A stretch of 64,000 nucleotides of DNA from a gamma proteobacterium symbiont of Stewartia floridana (GCA_003676145.1 NAUB01000024.1:336746-400745), one strand, 5' to 3'. Counted from the first letter of the stretch, positions 45,029-54,476 are shown. The notes: generated by a model not told the origin, from the letters alone. Made by a program: numbers and translations.

Positions 45029-45940
45029 ATGAGTCTTCATCCGCATATTGATGACCTGCTCGAACTGCGTCACCAGGCCCATACCCTGGGCCTGGCTTCG
45101 CACCATCTGGTGAACACCAGTTTCAGCGGACTCTATGCCTCTGTGTTTCGCGGCACCGGCCTCGATTTCGAAGAGGTGCGGGAGTATCGGGAGGGGGATG
45201 ACATCCGCAACATGGAGTGGAATGTCACCGCCCGTACCAACGTGCCGCATATGAAGATCTTCCGCGAAGAGCGGGAGCGCAGTGTGGTGCTGTGTATCGA
45301 CCGGGGTCCACACATGAGTTTTGGCACCCGCGGTACCTTCAAATCGGTACAGGCAGCGAAAGCGGCGGCCCTGTTGGGCTGGGCGGCATCGCGGCTGCAC
45401 GATCGGGTCGGCGGCATGCTGTTCGGTGACCTGCAGCAGGGCATGCAATATTTTCAACCGACCAAGGACCGGCGTGCCTTATGGCGACTGTTGCACGCCC
45501 TGACTCATGAAGGCACCCCCAATCAGCCCAACCAGGATTGCCTGTCGGAAGCCCTGCAGCGGGCCGATAAAGGCACCTCAACCGGCTCCCTGATCTTTGT
45601 CATCGCCGACCTGAACCGGGAGGTGATGGGGCTGCAGCAGACCCTGGGACGCTTGTGTCAGCACCATACCGTGGTACTGATCCCGGTGGATGATCCAGCC
45701 GACCGGGAACTGCCGGAGATGGGCCGGGTTACCTTCGTTGGCCCGGATGGACATGCCATCGAGATCGACACCCGTGACCGGGGGGCCAGATCGCGCTATG
45801 CAGAGACCTGGCAGAAACATCGTAATGAATTGAACGCCATGGCCAACGCTCTGGGTATCAGCCTGATGCCGATCACCACCAATGAAGAGATACACCTCAC
45901 ATTGACCCGTGGGCTGGCGAAACACTTCGGTCGGCATTGA
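45029..45940 (+). CDS. DUF58 protein of the MoxR/Bat operon
   Basis: 303 residues. The family signature (FEEVREYREGDDIRNMEWNV) is near residue 50, followed by a VWA-like domain (VVLCIDRGPHMSFG) in which the metal-site serines are not conserved. Such proteins are the regular partner of MoxR ATPases; their mechanism is unknown. The stop TGA shares its last base with the next ATG. Confidence 0.92.
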   Translation: MSLHPHIDDLLELRHQAHTLGLASHHLVNTSFSGLYASVFRGTGLDFEEVREYREGDDIRNMEWNVTARTNVPHMKIFREERERSVVLCIDRGPHMSFGTRGTFKSVQAAKAAALLGWAASRLHDRVGGMLFGDLQQGMQYFQPTKDRRALWRLLHALTHEGTPNQPNQDCLSEALQRADKGTSTGSLIFVIADLNREVMGLQQTLGRLCQHHTVVLIPVDDPADRELPEMGRVTFVGPDGHAIEIDTRDRGARSRYAETWQKHRNELNAMANALGISLMPITTNEEIHLTLTRGLAKHFGRH

Positions 45941-46419
45941 TGGATCCACTACGCGATATTCGAGGCATCGATACGGTCTCCTGGTGGCCCCTCGCCCCGG
46001 GCTGGTGGCTGCTGCTGATCGGTATCGTCCTGCTGGTGACATTGGTCTGGTGGATCATCCGACGACGCAGACTCTACCCGCTTGGCCGCTGGCAACAGGA
46101 TGCCCGACGCCACCTGATCGCCCTGAAACGCCGCATCAAACGGGAACCGGCAAAACCGGTTGCCAGCGATCTCTCCGAACTGCTCAGGCGTATTGCGATC
46201 GCCCGCTGCGGCCGAAGCATGACCGCCTCGCTCACCGACGAAGCCTGGTTGGCGTGGCTGCAGCGCAATGACTCTAGTGGATTCCCCTGGCAGGAGAAAG
46301 GGCGGCTACTGCTCGATCTGCCCTACGCGCCACCCGACCACTCAGCCGATAAAGAGATGCTCGGACAGCTGATCGACGCAGCGATCCACTGGGTCAGTGA
46401 GGACGCCTGCCATGTTTGA
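45940..46419 (+). CDS. DUF4381 membrane protein of the MoxR/Bat operon
   Basis: 159 residues, started at ATG 45940 which shares one base with the preceding stop. One membrane helix near the N-terminus (WWPLAPGWWLLLIGIVLLV) is followed by an Arg-rich segment and a helical cytosolic domain (LSELLRRIAIARCGR, then LTDEAWLAWLQRND). DUF4381 is found almost only in these operons, between the DUF58 and VWA genes. It overlaps the next gene by eight bases. Confidence 0.88.
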   Translation: MDPLRDIRGIDTVSWWPLAPGWWLLLIGIVLLVTLVWWIIRRRRLYPLGRWQQDARRHLIALKRRIKREPAKPVASDLSELLRRIAIARCGRSMTASLTDEAWLAWLQRNDSSGFPWQEKGRLLLDLPYAPPDHSADKEMLGQLIDAAIHWVSEDACHV

Positions 46420-47452
46420 GTTTCACTGGCCCTGGATGGCGCTGCTGCTGATATTGCCACTGCTGGTGAGGCTCTTCTGGCGGCGACCTGCCGCAGATCA
46501 GTTCGAAACGGTGGAGGGCCTACAGGCCACCCTGCTGCACCCAAGCCTGCCCCATCTGGAAGCCGCCTTTCAGACCAAACGTCCAAAGGTGCCGCTCAGC
46601 AAACGGCTCTATCTCGGCCTGCTCTCCCTGATCTGGTTATCGCTGGTGTTGGCCATGATGCGCCCGCAATGGCTTGAACCCTATACCGAGAATCGCACCG
46701 CAGGTTACGACCTGATGTTGCTGGTGGATGCCTCCCACTCGATGAATGCGCTGGATTTCACCCTCAATGAGAAACAGGTCAGCCGCATGCAGGTGGTCAA
46801 AGGCGTGGTCTCCAAATTTATCGAAGGACGCCAGGGCGACCGGGTCGGTCTGCTGATTTTCGGCAGTCGCGCCTATGTCCTCTCCCCACTCACCTATGAC
46901 CGGAAAGCGGTAAACAGCCTGCTTCAGAACGTGGTGCCACGGATTGCCGGGGATGGCACCGCGATTGGCGACGCCCTGGGACTCGGGGTGAAAAAACTGC
47001 GCGAGCGGCCAGCCGGTTCAAGAGTGCTGGTGCTGATCGCGGATGGGGAGAACACAGCCGGCACCATCCCCCCTCTACGCGCCGCCGAACTGGCCGGTCA
47101 GGAACAGATCCGGATCTACAGCATTGGTGTCGGCAGTAACAAGAAACGCATCCCCATCAAAGAGAACGGCCGCATCGTCACCCGCACCGACCTGAACTTC
47201 AATGAACAGGCGATGCGGGATATTGCCGAAGCCGGGGGTGGCGCCTATTTCCGGGCCACCGACACGGAAGCCCTGGAGAAGATCTATCAGAAGATCGATG
47301 AGTTGGAGAAGACCGAGGCGGAATCCCGCACCGTCTATGTCCCCCAGCCGCTCTATCACTGGCCGCTGACGGTAGCCCTGCTGCTGTTGCTGATCCTGGG
47401 TATCTACCCGGAGGGCAGACAACGGCAGCTCAAGGGAGGCGGCTATGTCTGA
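46412..47452 (+). CDS. VWA-domain protein, BatA-like
   Basis: 346 residues, started at MFEFHWPWM; a GTG five codons earlier is in frame. Two N-terminal membrane helices (about 5-20, 70-90), a VWA domain with an intact metal site (LVDASHSMN, DxSxS) and a C-terminal helix give the standard BatA arrangement, with the domain facing the periplasm. The charged, DNA-encoded overlaps with both neighbours (8 bases each) imply tight co-translation. Confidence 0.92.
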   Translation: MFEFHWPWMALLLILPLLVRLFWRRPAADQFETVEGLQATLLHPSLPHLEAAFQTKRPKVPLSKRLYLGLLSLIWLSLVLAMMRPQWLEPYTENRTAGYDLMLLVDASHSMNALDFTLNEKQVSRMQVVKGVVSKFIEGRQGDRVGLLIFGSRAYVLSPLTYDRKAVNSLLQNVVPRIAGDGTAIGDALGLGVKKLRERPAGSRVLVLIADGENTAGTIPPLRAAELAGQEQIRIYSIGVGSNKKRIPIKENGRIVTRTDLNFNEQAMRDIAEAGGGAYFRATDTEALEKIYQKIDELEKTEAESRTVYVPQPLYHWPLTVALLLLLILGIYPEGRQRQLKGGGYV

Positions 47453-48473
47453 AGGCGTATTCCATTTTGCCCGACCTGAATGGCTGTTCGCCCTGCTTGG
47501 CGTTATCCCGGTTCTGGCCTGGCTGATTTTCAGTGTGGTGCGACCCCGTCGAGGTCTGTTTCACCGCTACGCCGATGAGCATCTGCTGCCCCATCTGGTG
47601 GGTATCCGTGAACTGAGCGTCAACGAACGCTGGAGCCGCTTCATCCGATGGGCGCTGCTGTGGCTGTTTCTGATCGTGGCGCTGGCAGGCCCCCGTTGGG
47701 ATTTCAAGGATATCCAGGCATTCTCACCGACCAATGATCTGGTTGTGCTGATGGATATCTCCCGCTCGATGAATGTCGCTGACACCCCACCTTCTCGACT
47801 TGCCAGAGCGCGCCAGGAAGTTCAGGACCTGGTGATGCTGAATGATCAGTTGCGCATCGGCATGATCGCCTTTGCCACAGTCCCCCATGTGATCTCGCCG
47901 ATCACGGAAGATAGCCAGAGTATTCTGGCGGCACTGCCCGCCGTGACCTCGGAGCTTGCCAACCTGCAGGGGAGTCGCCTGGTTGCGGCCATGGAGCGGG
48001 CCGAACAGCTGTTCAGCAGTGACACGCTGCAGAACAGCCGCAGCGTTCTACTCATCAGTGACGGGGACTTCATCGAAGCGGGGCTGATTGAACAAGTGGA
48101 AGCGATGAGGAATCAGGGAATCACCCTGCATACCCTGGGTATCGGTACCGCCGGTGGTGGTCCGGTTCCGGCCCGCATTGGACAGAGTGACCTGATGCGC
48201 GACAACAAAGGAAAAGTAATCGAATCGCAACTCAATCAACCCCTGCTACAGCGACTCGCAGAAGCTGGTGGCGGGCAATACCTGGAGGCCGATTTTCGTG
48301 ACCAGGACAGCCGTCGGATACTCGATCTCTCGAGCGTTGGCGCAGGCACGCTGACCCAGACCCAGGAGAAGACAAGAATTTGGAATGAACGTTTCTACTG
48401 GTTGCTGGTGCCTCTGCTGCTCCTGCTGCTGCCCTACTTTCGCGTTGTAGCAGCGGGGAAACCATCAGCATGA
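47445..48473 (+). CDS. VWA-domain protein, BatB-like
   Basis: 342 residues with GGGAGGCGG as ribosome site. Same layout as the preceding protein: two N-terminal helices, VWA domain with DISRSMN as metal site, and a C-terminal membrane helix. It probably pairs with BatA and the MoxR ATPase. Its stop overlaps the next start by four bases. Confidence 0.92.
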   Translation: MSEGVFHFARPEWLFALLGVIPVLAWLIFSVVRPRRGLFHRYADEHLLPHLVGIRELSVNERWSRFIRWALLWLFLIVALAGPRWDFKDIQAFSPTNDLVVLMDISRSMNVADTPPSRLARARQEVQDLVMLNDQLRIGMIAFATVPHVISPITEDSQSILAALPAVTSELANLQGSRLVAAMERAEQLFSSDTLQNSRSVLLISDGDFIEAGLIEQVEAMRNQGITLHTLGIGTAGGGPVPARIGQSDLMRDNKGKVIESQLNQPLLQRLAEAGGGQYLEADFRDQDSRRILDLSSVGAGTLTQTQEKTRIWNERFYWLLVPLLLLLLPYFRVVAAGKPSA

Positions 48474-49768
48474 TCAGGCGCTACTCGGTTTTGCTGCTGC
48501 TCTGCTATGCCACCCTGGTGGACGCGGACTGGTTCCTGAACAAAGAGCAACAGGCCGCAGAAAACTATCAGCAGGGCCTCTACGAAGAGGCGGCCGAGGG
48601 CTTTCAGGATCCCTATCGTCGGGGTGTGGCCAACTACCGGACCGGTGACTACGAAAGCGCGATCGAGGAATTCAAACAGGTTGAACGGGAAGAGGTAAAG
48701 CTCGACGCTCAATACAACCTGGGCAACAGCCACTACCGGATGGAGGCGTTTGAGCAGGCCGTTAAAGCCTATGAATCCGTTCTCCAGGAAGACCCGGATC
48801 ATCAGGATGCCAGACACAATCTGGCACTCGCCAGGGATAAGCTGGAGCAAGAGCAGGAAGAAGAGAAAGGGGAAGAGGAGCAGGAACAACAAGAGCAGGA
48901 GCAACAGGAGCAGGAACAACAGGAGCAGGAGCAGCAGGAGCAGCAGGAGCAACAGGAGCAACAGGAGCAACAGGAGCAACAGGAGCAGGAGCAGCAGGAG
49001 CAGGAGCAGGAGCAACAGGAGCAGGAGCAACAGGAACAGGAACAACAGGAGCAGGAGCAACAGGAGCAGGAGCAACAGGAGCAGGAACAACAGGAGCAGG
49101 AGCAACAGGAGCAGGATCAGTCTTCGGGTGAATCGGAAGAGCAGGAAGAAGAGCAGTCATCCTCTGGAGAACAGGATCAGGAGCAGCAGCAGAGCGGCGA
49201 CCAGGACGAGCAGAGTGATTCCCAGGCGGGTGAGGAAGAGGAGCAGCAGGAACAGCAAAGTGAGTCATCGGACGAGCAGCGAGAGAGCGGTGAACCGGAT
49301 GAGTCCCAGCAGCAGGAGTCCGATCAGGGCGAAGAGCAGGAAACCGATTCCCAAGAGAGTGGCACCAAGCAGAGAGAGGAGAGTCAGGAAGGCGATGAAG
49401 AGGAACAAAACAGTGAAAGGTCTGCTAACCTGAATAGACCGGATAACGATAAAAACAGAAGCCGATCGCAGGAGAGTCTCGGCCAGCAACAGAAAGATCC
49501 CGAGTTGAATCCTGACGACCCGCAAAACTCCGAGGCTGTTGATCAGGTAGACCAGCAGGACACCCCCCAATCAGAAGAGGGGCAGGATGACGCCGAGGAA
49601 GGCGAAGAGAAAAGCGGCCCCCAGAGCAAGCTCAATCCACTCATGGAACAGTGGCTGGATCAGGTCGAAGGGGATCCAACCCAGTTAATGCAACAACAAT
49701 TCAAACTGGAAGAGTACAACTATCTACGCAGCCGTGGAGGCAGGGATAGAGAAACCAGACCCTGGTAG
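48470..49768 (+). CDS. TPR protein with very long Glu/Gln repeat, BatC-like
   Basis: 432 residues. A signal peptide (ending ATLVDA) and about two to three TPR units (residues 25-120, e.g. YNLGNSHYRMEAFEQAVKAYESVL) form the BatC-like part. From about residue 126 to 217 the chain is almost pure Glu and Gln in QEQ patterns, and the following 150 residues are still Glu/Gln/Ser-rich. The C-terminal 50 residues regain normal composition (LNPLMEQWLDQVEGDPTQL), as in other members. The low-complexity insert would be a disordered, highly acidic spacer. Confidence 0.85.
   Translation: MIRRYSVLLLLCYATLVDADWFLNKEQQAAENYQQGLYEEAAEGFQDPYRRGVANYRTGDYESAIEEFKQVEREEVKLDAQYNLGNSHYRMEAFEQAVKAYESVLQEDPDHQDARHNLALARDKLEQEQEEEKGEEEQEQQEQEQQEQEQQEQEQQEQQEQQEQQEQQEQQEQEQQEQEQEQQEQEQQEQEQQEQEQQEQEQQEQEQQEQEQQEQDQSSGESEEQEEEQSSSGEQDQEQQQSGDQDEQSDSQAGEEEEQQEQQSESSDEQRESGEPDESQQQESDQGEEQETDSQESGTKQREESQEGDEEEQNSERSANLNRPDNDKNRSRSQESLGQQQKDPELNPDDPQNSEAVDQVDQQDTPQSEEGQDDAEEGEEKSGPQSKLNPLMEQWLDQVEGDPTQLMQQQFKLEEYNYLRSRGGRDRETRPW
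48846..49120. repeat. GAG/CAG/CAA triplet-based tandem repeat inside the TPR gene
   Basis: About 275 bases are made of imperfect 9- to 15-base units such as GAGCAACAG and CAGGAGCAG. All units are multiples of three, so expansion or contraction keeps the frame. The antisense strand therefore shows a long artificial leucine-rich reading frame, which is not a gene. Confidence 0.9.
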
Positions 49769-49785
49769 ATATAGGGGGAGGCACT

Positions 49786-51486
49786 ATCGACATCATCAAG
49801 CTCGCTTTAAGCGCCGTCATGCTCATGGTCCTGTCGACCATTGCAACGGCCAATCAGTATCCGGGTCAAAACTATTGGTACAACCCGGCACCCGGTCAAT
49901 GGAACTATCCAGCCCCTAAACAGAGGCAGCCGGCACCGTCCACCGGGGGGCAAAGATCGAACAATCCCTACGGCAATGCCTGGCCCTCCCAGCAGAGACC
50001 GGGCTACCCGGCCTCCAACTACTACGGCAACCAGACAACCAAACCCTTCATAGAGACAAAGCTCTCTCAGGAAAATCCCTACGTACAGCAAAACGTCATT
50101 CTCAAGCTGAGCGTCGTCAGCCAGAACAACCTGTTGACCGTTTTACCCCAGTTACCCCAAATCGGCAGTTTCCTGCTCAATCTGCAGGAGGGCCCGGTAA
50201 CCTACTCGCGCACCATCAAAGGCAAGCGGCAGATCGTCAACGATTTCTACTACCAGGTCACCCCGCTGAAACCCGGTCAGTTTGAAATCCCGGCGATCAG
50301 TGTCACCGGCGAAGAACAGATGACCGGTTACCAGCGGGGCAACAGCCCGTTTAAAGCCAGCATGAGCAGCGCCATCAAACTCAACGTGAGAGAGGCCAAC
50401 CCTTCCAGTAAACCCTGGCTGCCGGTTGAACAGCTGAACCTGAAAGTCAAACTGCCCGAGAACTTCAAGGCGGCCGCCGGCAAGCCACTGCCCTTCACAA
50501 CGGAAATCTCCGCCCTCGGTATCTCCGGCAGTAAACTTCCCAGCCTGGAGAGTCAGCTGAGCAGCGATGCCTTCAGAGTCTATCGGGACAGGAATCAGAC
50601 TCACACCTATCTGGATAAGAAATCCAACCGGATCGTTGGACGTCGGGTAGAGACCTTTACCCTGGTGCCCCAGTTCGGAGGAGACCTGAAACTGCCCCAA
50701 CTGAGTATCAACTGGTGGAATACCCGATCCGATATGGCGCAGCGGGCCTCGGTGCCGATCCAGCCCATAGCGGTCAGCGGCAACCGAAAAGAGAGCGGAT
50801 TTTTCGAAGCCGAGAGCTCTCTCTTCCCCTCTGGAACCTCAGCCGCCTTCTGGGTACCTCTGGGATTGGTCTTCGGCGTCATCTTCGGCTACTGGATGGC
50901 ACTCTGGCTCTCACATAGAAAAGCCAAGGGCAAGCAGACCTCACCTTTGGAGCCTCTGGTCGTTTTCTTCAGAAACCCGATGCAGCGCTTGGCGCCCGCC
51001 TTCTCACCCCTCAAGGATAAACTGAGAAGCACCACGGCGATTCTCAATCCGGTGACGCGCTGGCATCGTTGGCGCCGTCGTCTTGTCGGCGCCCTGCCCC
51101 TGTCAGTGCGTTTCTATTATTGCGTGCGCTTTGTTGACGAGGAGAGCGATCCGGAGATCTGGGGTTACACCTTGCGCTTTCTCGCCAATAAACATTTGAG
51201 TCTACCGACCAACGCACCCTATAGCGTGATTGCCGACCACATCCTCGATTTCCACCCGAAAGCCGAGCCGCTCAAAATAAGGCAGTTGATCCATCAACTT
51301 GAAGAGGCGATCTACGGCCACAATAATCTCGATTTCGACCTGTGGAAAGAGGCCTTCAAACATGAAATCCGGCCCAGCCTGAAGATCTGGAGAATGGATC
51401 GAAAGGATCAGCCGAAACAGAAAGAGCAGAACAACATTCTACCCAACCTCAATCCGGAGGCTGTTTCCGGACAGACTACCAGTTGA
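49786..51486 (+). CDS. BatD-like protein, apparently starting at ATC
   Basis: 566 residues if read from ATC at 49786. The strong ribosome site GGGGGAGG ends four to five bases before this codon, and reading from it gives a complete signal peptide with a lysine (xDIIKLALSAVMLMVLSTIATA). The first ATG (49819) would leave only eleven hydrophobic residues and has no ribosome site. The mature chain has the BatD periplasmic beta domains (IETKLSQENPYVQQNVILKL, EIPAISVTGEEQM), a membrane helix (about 356-375) and a C-terminal cytosolic helical domain. Last gene of the operon. Confidence 0.85.
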   Translation: MDIIKLALSAVMLMVLSTIATANQYPGQNYWYNPAPGQWNYPAPKQRQPAPSTGGQRSNNPYGNAWPSQQRPGYPASNYYGNQTTKPFIETKLSQENPYVQQNVILKLSVVSQNNLLTVLPQLPQIGSFLLNLQEGPVTYSRTIKGKRQIVNDFYYQVTPLKPGQFEIPAISVTGEEQMTGYQRGNSPFKASMSSAIKLNVREANPSSKPWLPVEQLNLKVKLPENFKAAAGKPLPFTTEISALGISGSKLPSLESQLSSDAFRVYRDRNQTHTYLDKKSNRIVGRRVETFTLVPQFGGDLKLPQLSINWWNTRSDMAQRASVPIQPIAVSGNRKESGFFEAESSLFPSGTSAAFWVPLGLVFGVIFGYWMALWLSHRKAKGKQTSPLEPLVVFFRNPMQRLAPAFSPLKDKLRSTTAILNPVTRWHRWRRRLVGALPLSVRFYYCVRFVDEESDPEIWGYTLRFLANKHLSLPTNAPYSVIADHILDFHPKAEPLKIRQLIHQLEEAIYGHNNLDFDLWKEAFKHEIRPSLKIWRMDRKDQPKQKEQNNILPNLNPEAVSGQTTS

Positions 51487-51728
51487 ACTCGATTGACCTT
51501 CGCAGAGAATACCGCTTATTTCCGATGACTCGACAAGAGTTAGGTTCAGCACAGTTCTGCCTGGCACACTGATCCCGACAGCGATCGACCAGTCTATGAT
51601 CAGTAGCGTCAAGCAAGGTTTACAAAATCAAGCCTACTTTTATCTAGGGCCTGCACGGACAACTTGACGAAGAAAGAGGCGATGGATAGGGTTTTTAAAC
51701 AGAATCATCACAAGCATCAAGCACGCGT

Positions 51729-52817
51729 ATGAAAACTGAGTTCACCGGTATTCACCATACCGCCTTTGCCACCCATGACATCAACCTGACGGTTAAGTTC
51801 TGGCGGGATCTGCTGGGGATGCGCCTTGTCTATGCCTACGGCTCACCCGGCTACCGGCAGTACTTCTTCCTGGTCTCCGGCAACAACCGCATCTCGTTTT
51901 TCGAATGGCACGATGTGGAGCCCGTTCGACCACGTCGACACGGTGATCCGGTGAAAGGTTCGTTCATCTTCGACCACATCGCCATCGGCGTGGCCGACAA
52001 GAATGCCCTCTGGGACATCATGTCCCGTCTGGATGCAGCCGGATTCCACTGCTCGGATATTATCGATCACGGCTGTTTCCTGTCGATCTACTCCTACGAC
52101 CCTAACGGCATTCCCATCGAGTTCAGCTGTGAAGTCCCAGGTCATGATCTCTTCTGGAATCCGGTCATGAAGGACCTGGCCGCGACCTCCGGTTTTCTGA
52201 CTGAGCCAAACCCGGTACCGGGTCAATGGCCAAAACCGGAGCCGGTAAGCGATGAGGAGCGGGTCATCGTCCCCGGTGAGGGTAAGGACTTCTTTCCAGA
52301 GATCCCCGATAGGACTCCCGTATCAACGCCAACCTCGGCGGCAGAGGGCGCCATGAAGGTGCGTGATGTCATGCACCACGGTGTCTATACCACCACAGTG
52401 AATGACACCATTCGATCGGTTGCGGAGACCATGGCAAACGAAAAGATCAGTGGACTACCGGTGGTTGATGAGAATAACCGGCTTGTGGGCGTCATCTCGG
52501 AGAAGGATATCCTCAAGGCCCTGCTACCCGGCTATACCCAGTTTCTTGAGGATCCTGCCCAGGCCCTGGACTTCCATGCGATGGAATCCTCATATGGTGG
52601 CGTGCTGCAGAAGAGTGTCGGTGAGTTGATGTCCCCCTCAGTCATCGCCATCGATATAGACGCCCCCGTGATGAAGGCGGCGGCACAGATGGACCTGCAC
52701 AGTTTTCGTCGCATTCCTGTGGTAGACCAGGATTGCCGGCTGGCCGGGATCATCAGCCTCAGTGATATCCATCATGCGATTTTCGTGCGTGAACTGGAAG
52801 ATGCCCCTGACCGCTGA
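51729..52817 (+). CDS. Fusion of a VOC (glyoxalase-type) domain and a CBS pair
   Basis: 362 residues. The N-terminal 140 form a vicinal-oxygen-chelate domain with plausible metal ligands in TGIHHTAFA, FDHIAIGV and GIPIEFSCE. A proline-rich linker (about 165-208) leads to two CBS domains (about 209-270: VRDVMHHGVYTTTVNDTIR; about 295-350: VGELMSPSVIAIDIDAPV). VOC enzymes act on glutathione adducts, dioxygenase substrates or antibiotics; CBS pairs bind adenine nucleotides. Joining them suggests an enzyme or sensor gated by energy charge, but the substrate is not known. It is monocistronic; the 242 bases before it show no clear signal. Confidence 0.85.
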   Translation: MKTEFTGIHHTAFATHDINLTVKFWRDLLGMRLVYAYGSPGYRQYFFLVSGNNRISFFEWHDVEPVRPRRHGDPVKGSFIFDHIAIGVADKNALWDIMSRLDAAGFHCSDIIDHGCFLSIYSYDPNGIPIEFSCEVPGHDLFWNPVMKDLAATSGFLTEPNPVPGQWPKPEPVSDEERVIVPGEGKDFFPEIPDRTPVSTPTSAAEGAMKVRDVMHHGVYTTTVNDTIRSVAETMANEKISGLPVVDENNRLVGVISEKDILKALLPGYTQFLEDPAQALDFHAMESSYGGVLQKSVGELMSPSVIAIDIDAPVMKAAAQMDLHSFRRIPVVDQDCRLAGIISLSDIHHAIFVRELEDAPDR

Positions 52818-52892
52818 GTTACTCAAACCACCATCGGCAAGCGCGTTTCTTGGAGAGGTGTCACTTGACTGGACTTTTAGAGTCAAGATCTG

Positions 52893-53285
52893 TTAGCTGA
52901 CCCTGGTGTTATCGGCCGGAGGTGGATACATGAGAAATATCAGAGCCAGAATCGACTCAATCGTAAGATAGAGGAGTGTTGACCAATCCGGTAAACCTTC
53001 ACTGACCAGGGAGTAGACACGCGCAGCCGCTACCAATGCCAGAGTAAGCCCGATCCCGATTACAAGCGTGCGTTCTCTTTCAATGCGATAACAGGCTAAA
53101 CAAGCCATCACTCCCAAGCCTGCCATCATGCCGTGCAACGCCCGAAACTGATTTGCCTGATCCACCAGTTGCCCATTCAGCCCAGCAGGTTCCGGGTGAA
53201 ACATGGCGATGACACCGGGAACCAGGAGAGTCAAACCAAACAACATCAATAGGGCCACCAGCAACCGTTTGTGTCTTTTTTGCAT
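52893..53285 (-). CDS. DUF4345 membrane protein
   Basis: 130 residues with four membrane helices. NQFRALHGMMAGLGVMA and LVAAARVYSLVSEGLPD match the DUF4345 family of small inner-membrane proteins without known function. A lysine/arginine-rich N-terminus (MQKRHKR) places it in the cytosol. No operon partner is apparent. Confidence 0.8.
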   Translation of the reverse strand: MQKRHKRLLVALLMLFGLTLLVPGVIAMFHPEPAGLNGQLVDQANQFRALHGMMAGLGVMACLACYRIERERTLVIGIGLTLALVAAARVYSLVSEGLPDWSTLLYLTIESILALIFLMYPPPADNTRVS

Positions 53286-53451
53286 GGCTTATCCCCAGCT
53301 CATGGAATCGTTTAAAGTGATCAGGTTGAACCCTTGGCTGCGTTTTATAGCGCTCTATTTTCACCCTGAAAGATGTGTGCCCCACCAAATCGGGTTTGAG
53401 TAACCACGATAAGTAATGAGCAACCCGGTTTATGGGTTTGCACAGCACAGA

Positions 53452-53892
53452 TCAATCAAGCATCTTAGCTTCATTCCCCTCTAGCCACTGTTTAACAAGC
53501 CGTAATAAATTTTCAGCCTGTGTCACGCATTCACTCACCGCAATATCAGGTACCATATCGCCGGAGTAATCAGCGACATTACGCTGTTTTCTCAAGGCAT
53601 CCAGCACGATAATAGTCTGTATATCTAAATTGACCGTTTGCTTGAGTGTCTGGATCAACGTCATGTGATGACCGGGCTTACTGGTCAATGCCCGATAGCC
53701 ATTGGCCTGCAACGCGGCATTCGACAATTGAATAATCGCCTTATAGGCTGCATCAAATCGATTCTCGGCACTGATCTCCGTCACATGAGAGTCGGCAATA
53801 TTACGTTCTGCCGCCTCAAGCAATCGTTTGATCCGCACCTTGTCTGCAATAATTTCCTCTAAACTAATCCCTAGCAAGTTCTCCAGGTTCAT
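53452..53892 (-). CDS. HEPN-domain protein paired with a nucleotidyltransferase
   Basis: 146 residues, started at MNLENLLG because AGGAG lies six bases before that ATG (another ATG two codons upstream abuts the site). All-helical, with a HEPN-type pattern ending RKQRNVADY (Arg104, Asn105, Tyr109). The histidine of the canonical RX4-6H ribonuclease motif is absent; RNxxDY variants occur in MNT-associated HEPN proteins. It overlaps the upstream winged-helix/nucleotidyltransferase gene by about 29 bases. The pair resembles HEPN/MNT toxin-antitoxin modules, in which HEPN is the toxin and MNT modifies it. Confidence 0.78.
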   Translation of the reverse strand: MNLENLLGISLEEIIADKVRIKRLLEAAERNIADSHVTEISAENRFDAAYKAIIQLSNAALQANGYRALTSKPGHHMTLIQTLKQTVNLDIQTIIVLDALRKQRNVADYSGDMVPDIAVSECVTQAENLLRLVKQWLEGNEAKMLD

Positions 53893-54460
53893 ACCCATCT
53901 CCTATCACATCCATGCGTGGTTTAGCCAACACCTCAATAACAAAGGTATCCTGGCCCTCTCTTTTCAGCATCCATTCATCCCTGCGAAAGATCTTCGGAT
54001 TGATTTCACGCCCTAATGCCTCCTGTACCGGATAGAGCGCTGCCACCAACTCAGAAAAATCCGCATCACCAATGATCATCAAATCGATATCACTCGAAGC
54101 GTTCTCCTTGCCGCTCGCCACAGATCCAAAAATGAACGCCCAGTCGATCTGGTCGGTGAAGGGAGACAACGCCTCGCGTATAACATCGGTGATACCAAAG
54201 GTCTTTTTGACAATACCCGAAAGCTCTTCATAGATCGGGCATGACTTATCGGCCTGGTAGTGATGCTGGTTACCCAGCTTGGTCATGTCGATGATGCCCG
54301 CTGCAAGCATGCGGTCCAATTCGCGCTTTATCGTAGCGACACCCATCCCTGTGGTGCGGATGATCTGCTTGGTGTAGAAGCTTCTCTCAGGGCTTGAATA
54401 CAATAGACCCAGCACCTTTTGCTGGGTAGTGGTGAAAAGGGCATCTGCTAACCGGCTCAT
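53864..54460 (-). CDS. Winged-helix plus MNT nucleotidyltransferase protein
   Basis: 198 residues. An N-terminal winged helix (about 8-70: SFYTKQIIRTTGMGVATIKR) precedes a minimal nucleotidyltransferase domain with the active-site pattern GSVASG-x7-DID (Gly112, Ser113, Asp124, Asp126). MNT proteins of this type neutralise HEPN partners by AMP transfer to a tyrosine; the attached DNA-binding domain would allow autoregulation. A perfect 11-bp inverted repeat lies upstream at 54495-54519 as the likely operator. Confidence 0.85.
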   Translation of the reverse strand: MSRLADALFTTTQQKVLGLLYSSPERSFYTKQIIRTTGMGVATIKRELDRMLAAGIIDMTKLGNQHHYQADKSCPIYEELSGIVKKTFGITDVIREALSPFTDQIDWAFIFGSVASGKENASSDIDLMIIGDADFSELVAALYPVQEALGREINPKIFRRDEWMLKREGQDTFVIEVLAKPRMDVIGDGYEPGELARD

Positions 54461-54476
54461 ATTTCCGATAAATCAT

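Noticed and set aside
48434..49105. Long minus-strand frame made almost entirely of leucine
   Set aside because: It is the antisense reading of the GAG/CAG repeat in the BatC-like gene; no realistic protein composition or start signal.
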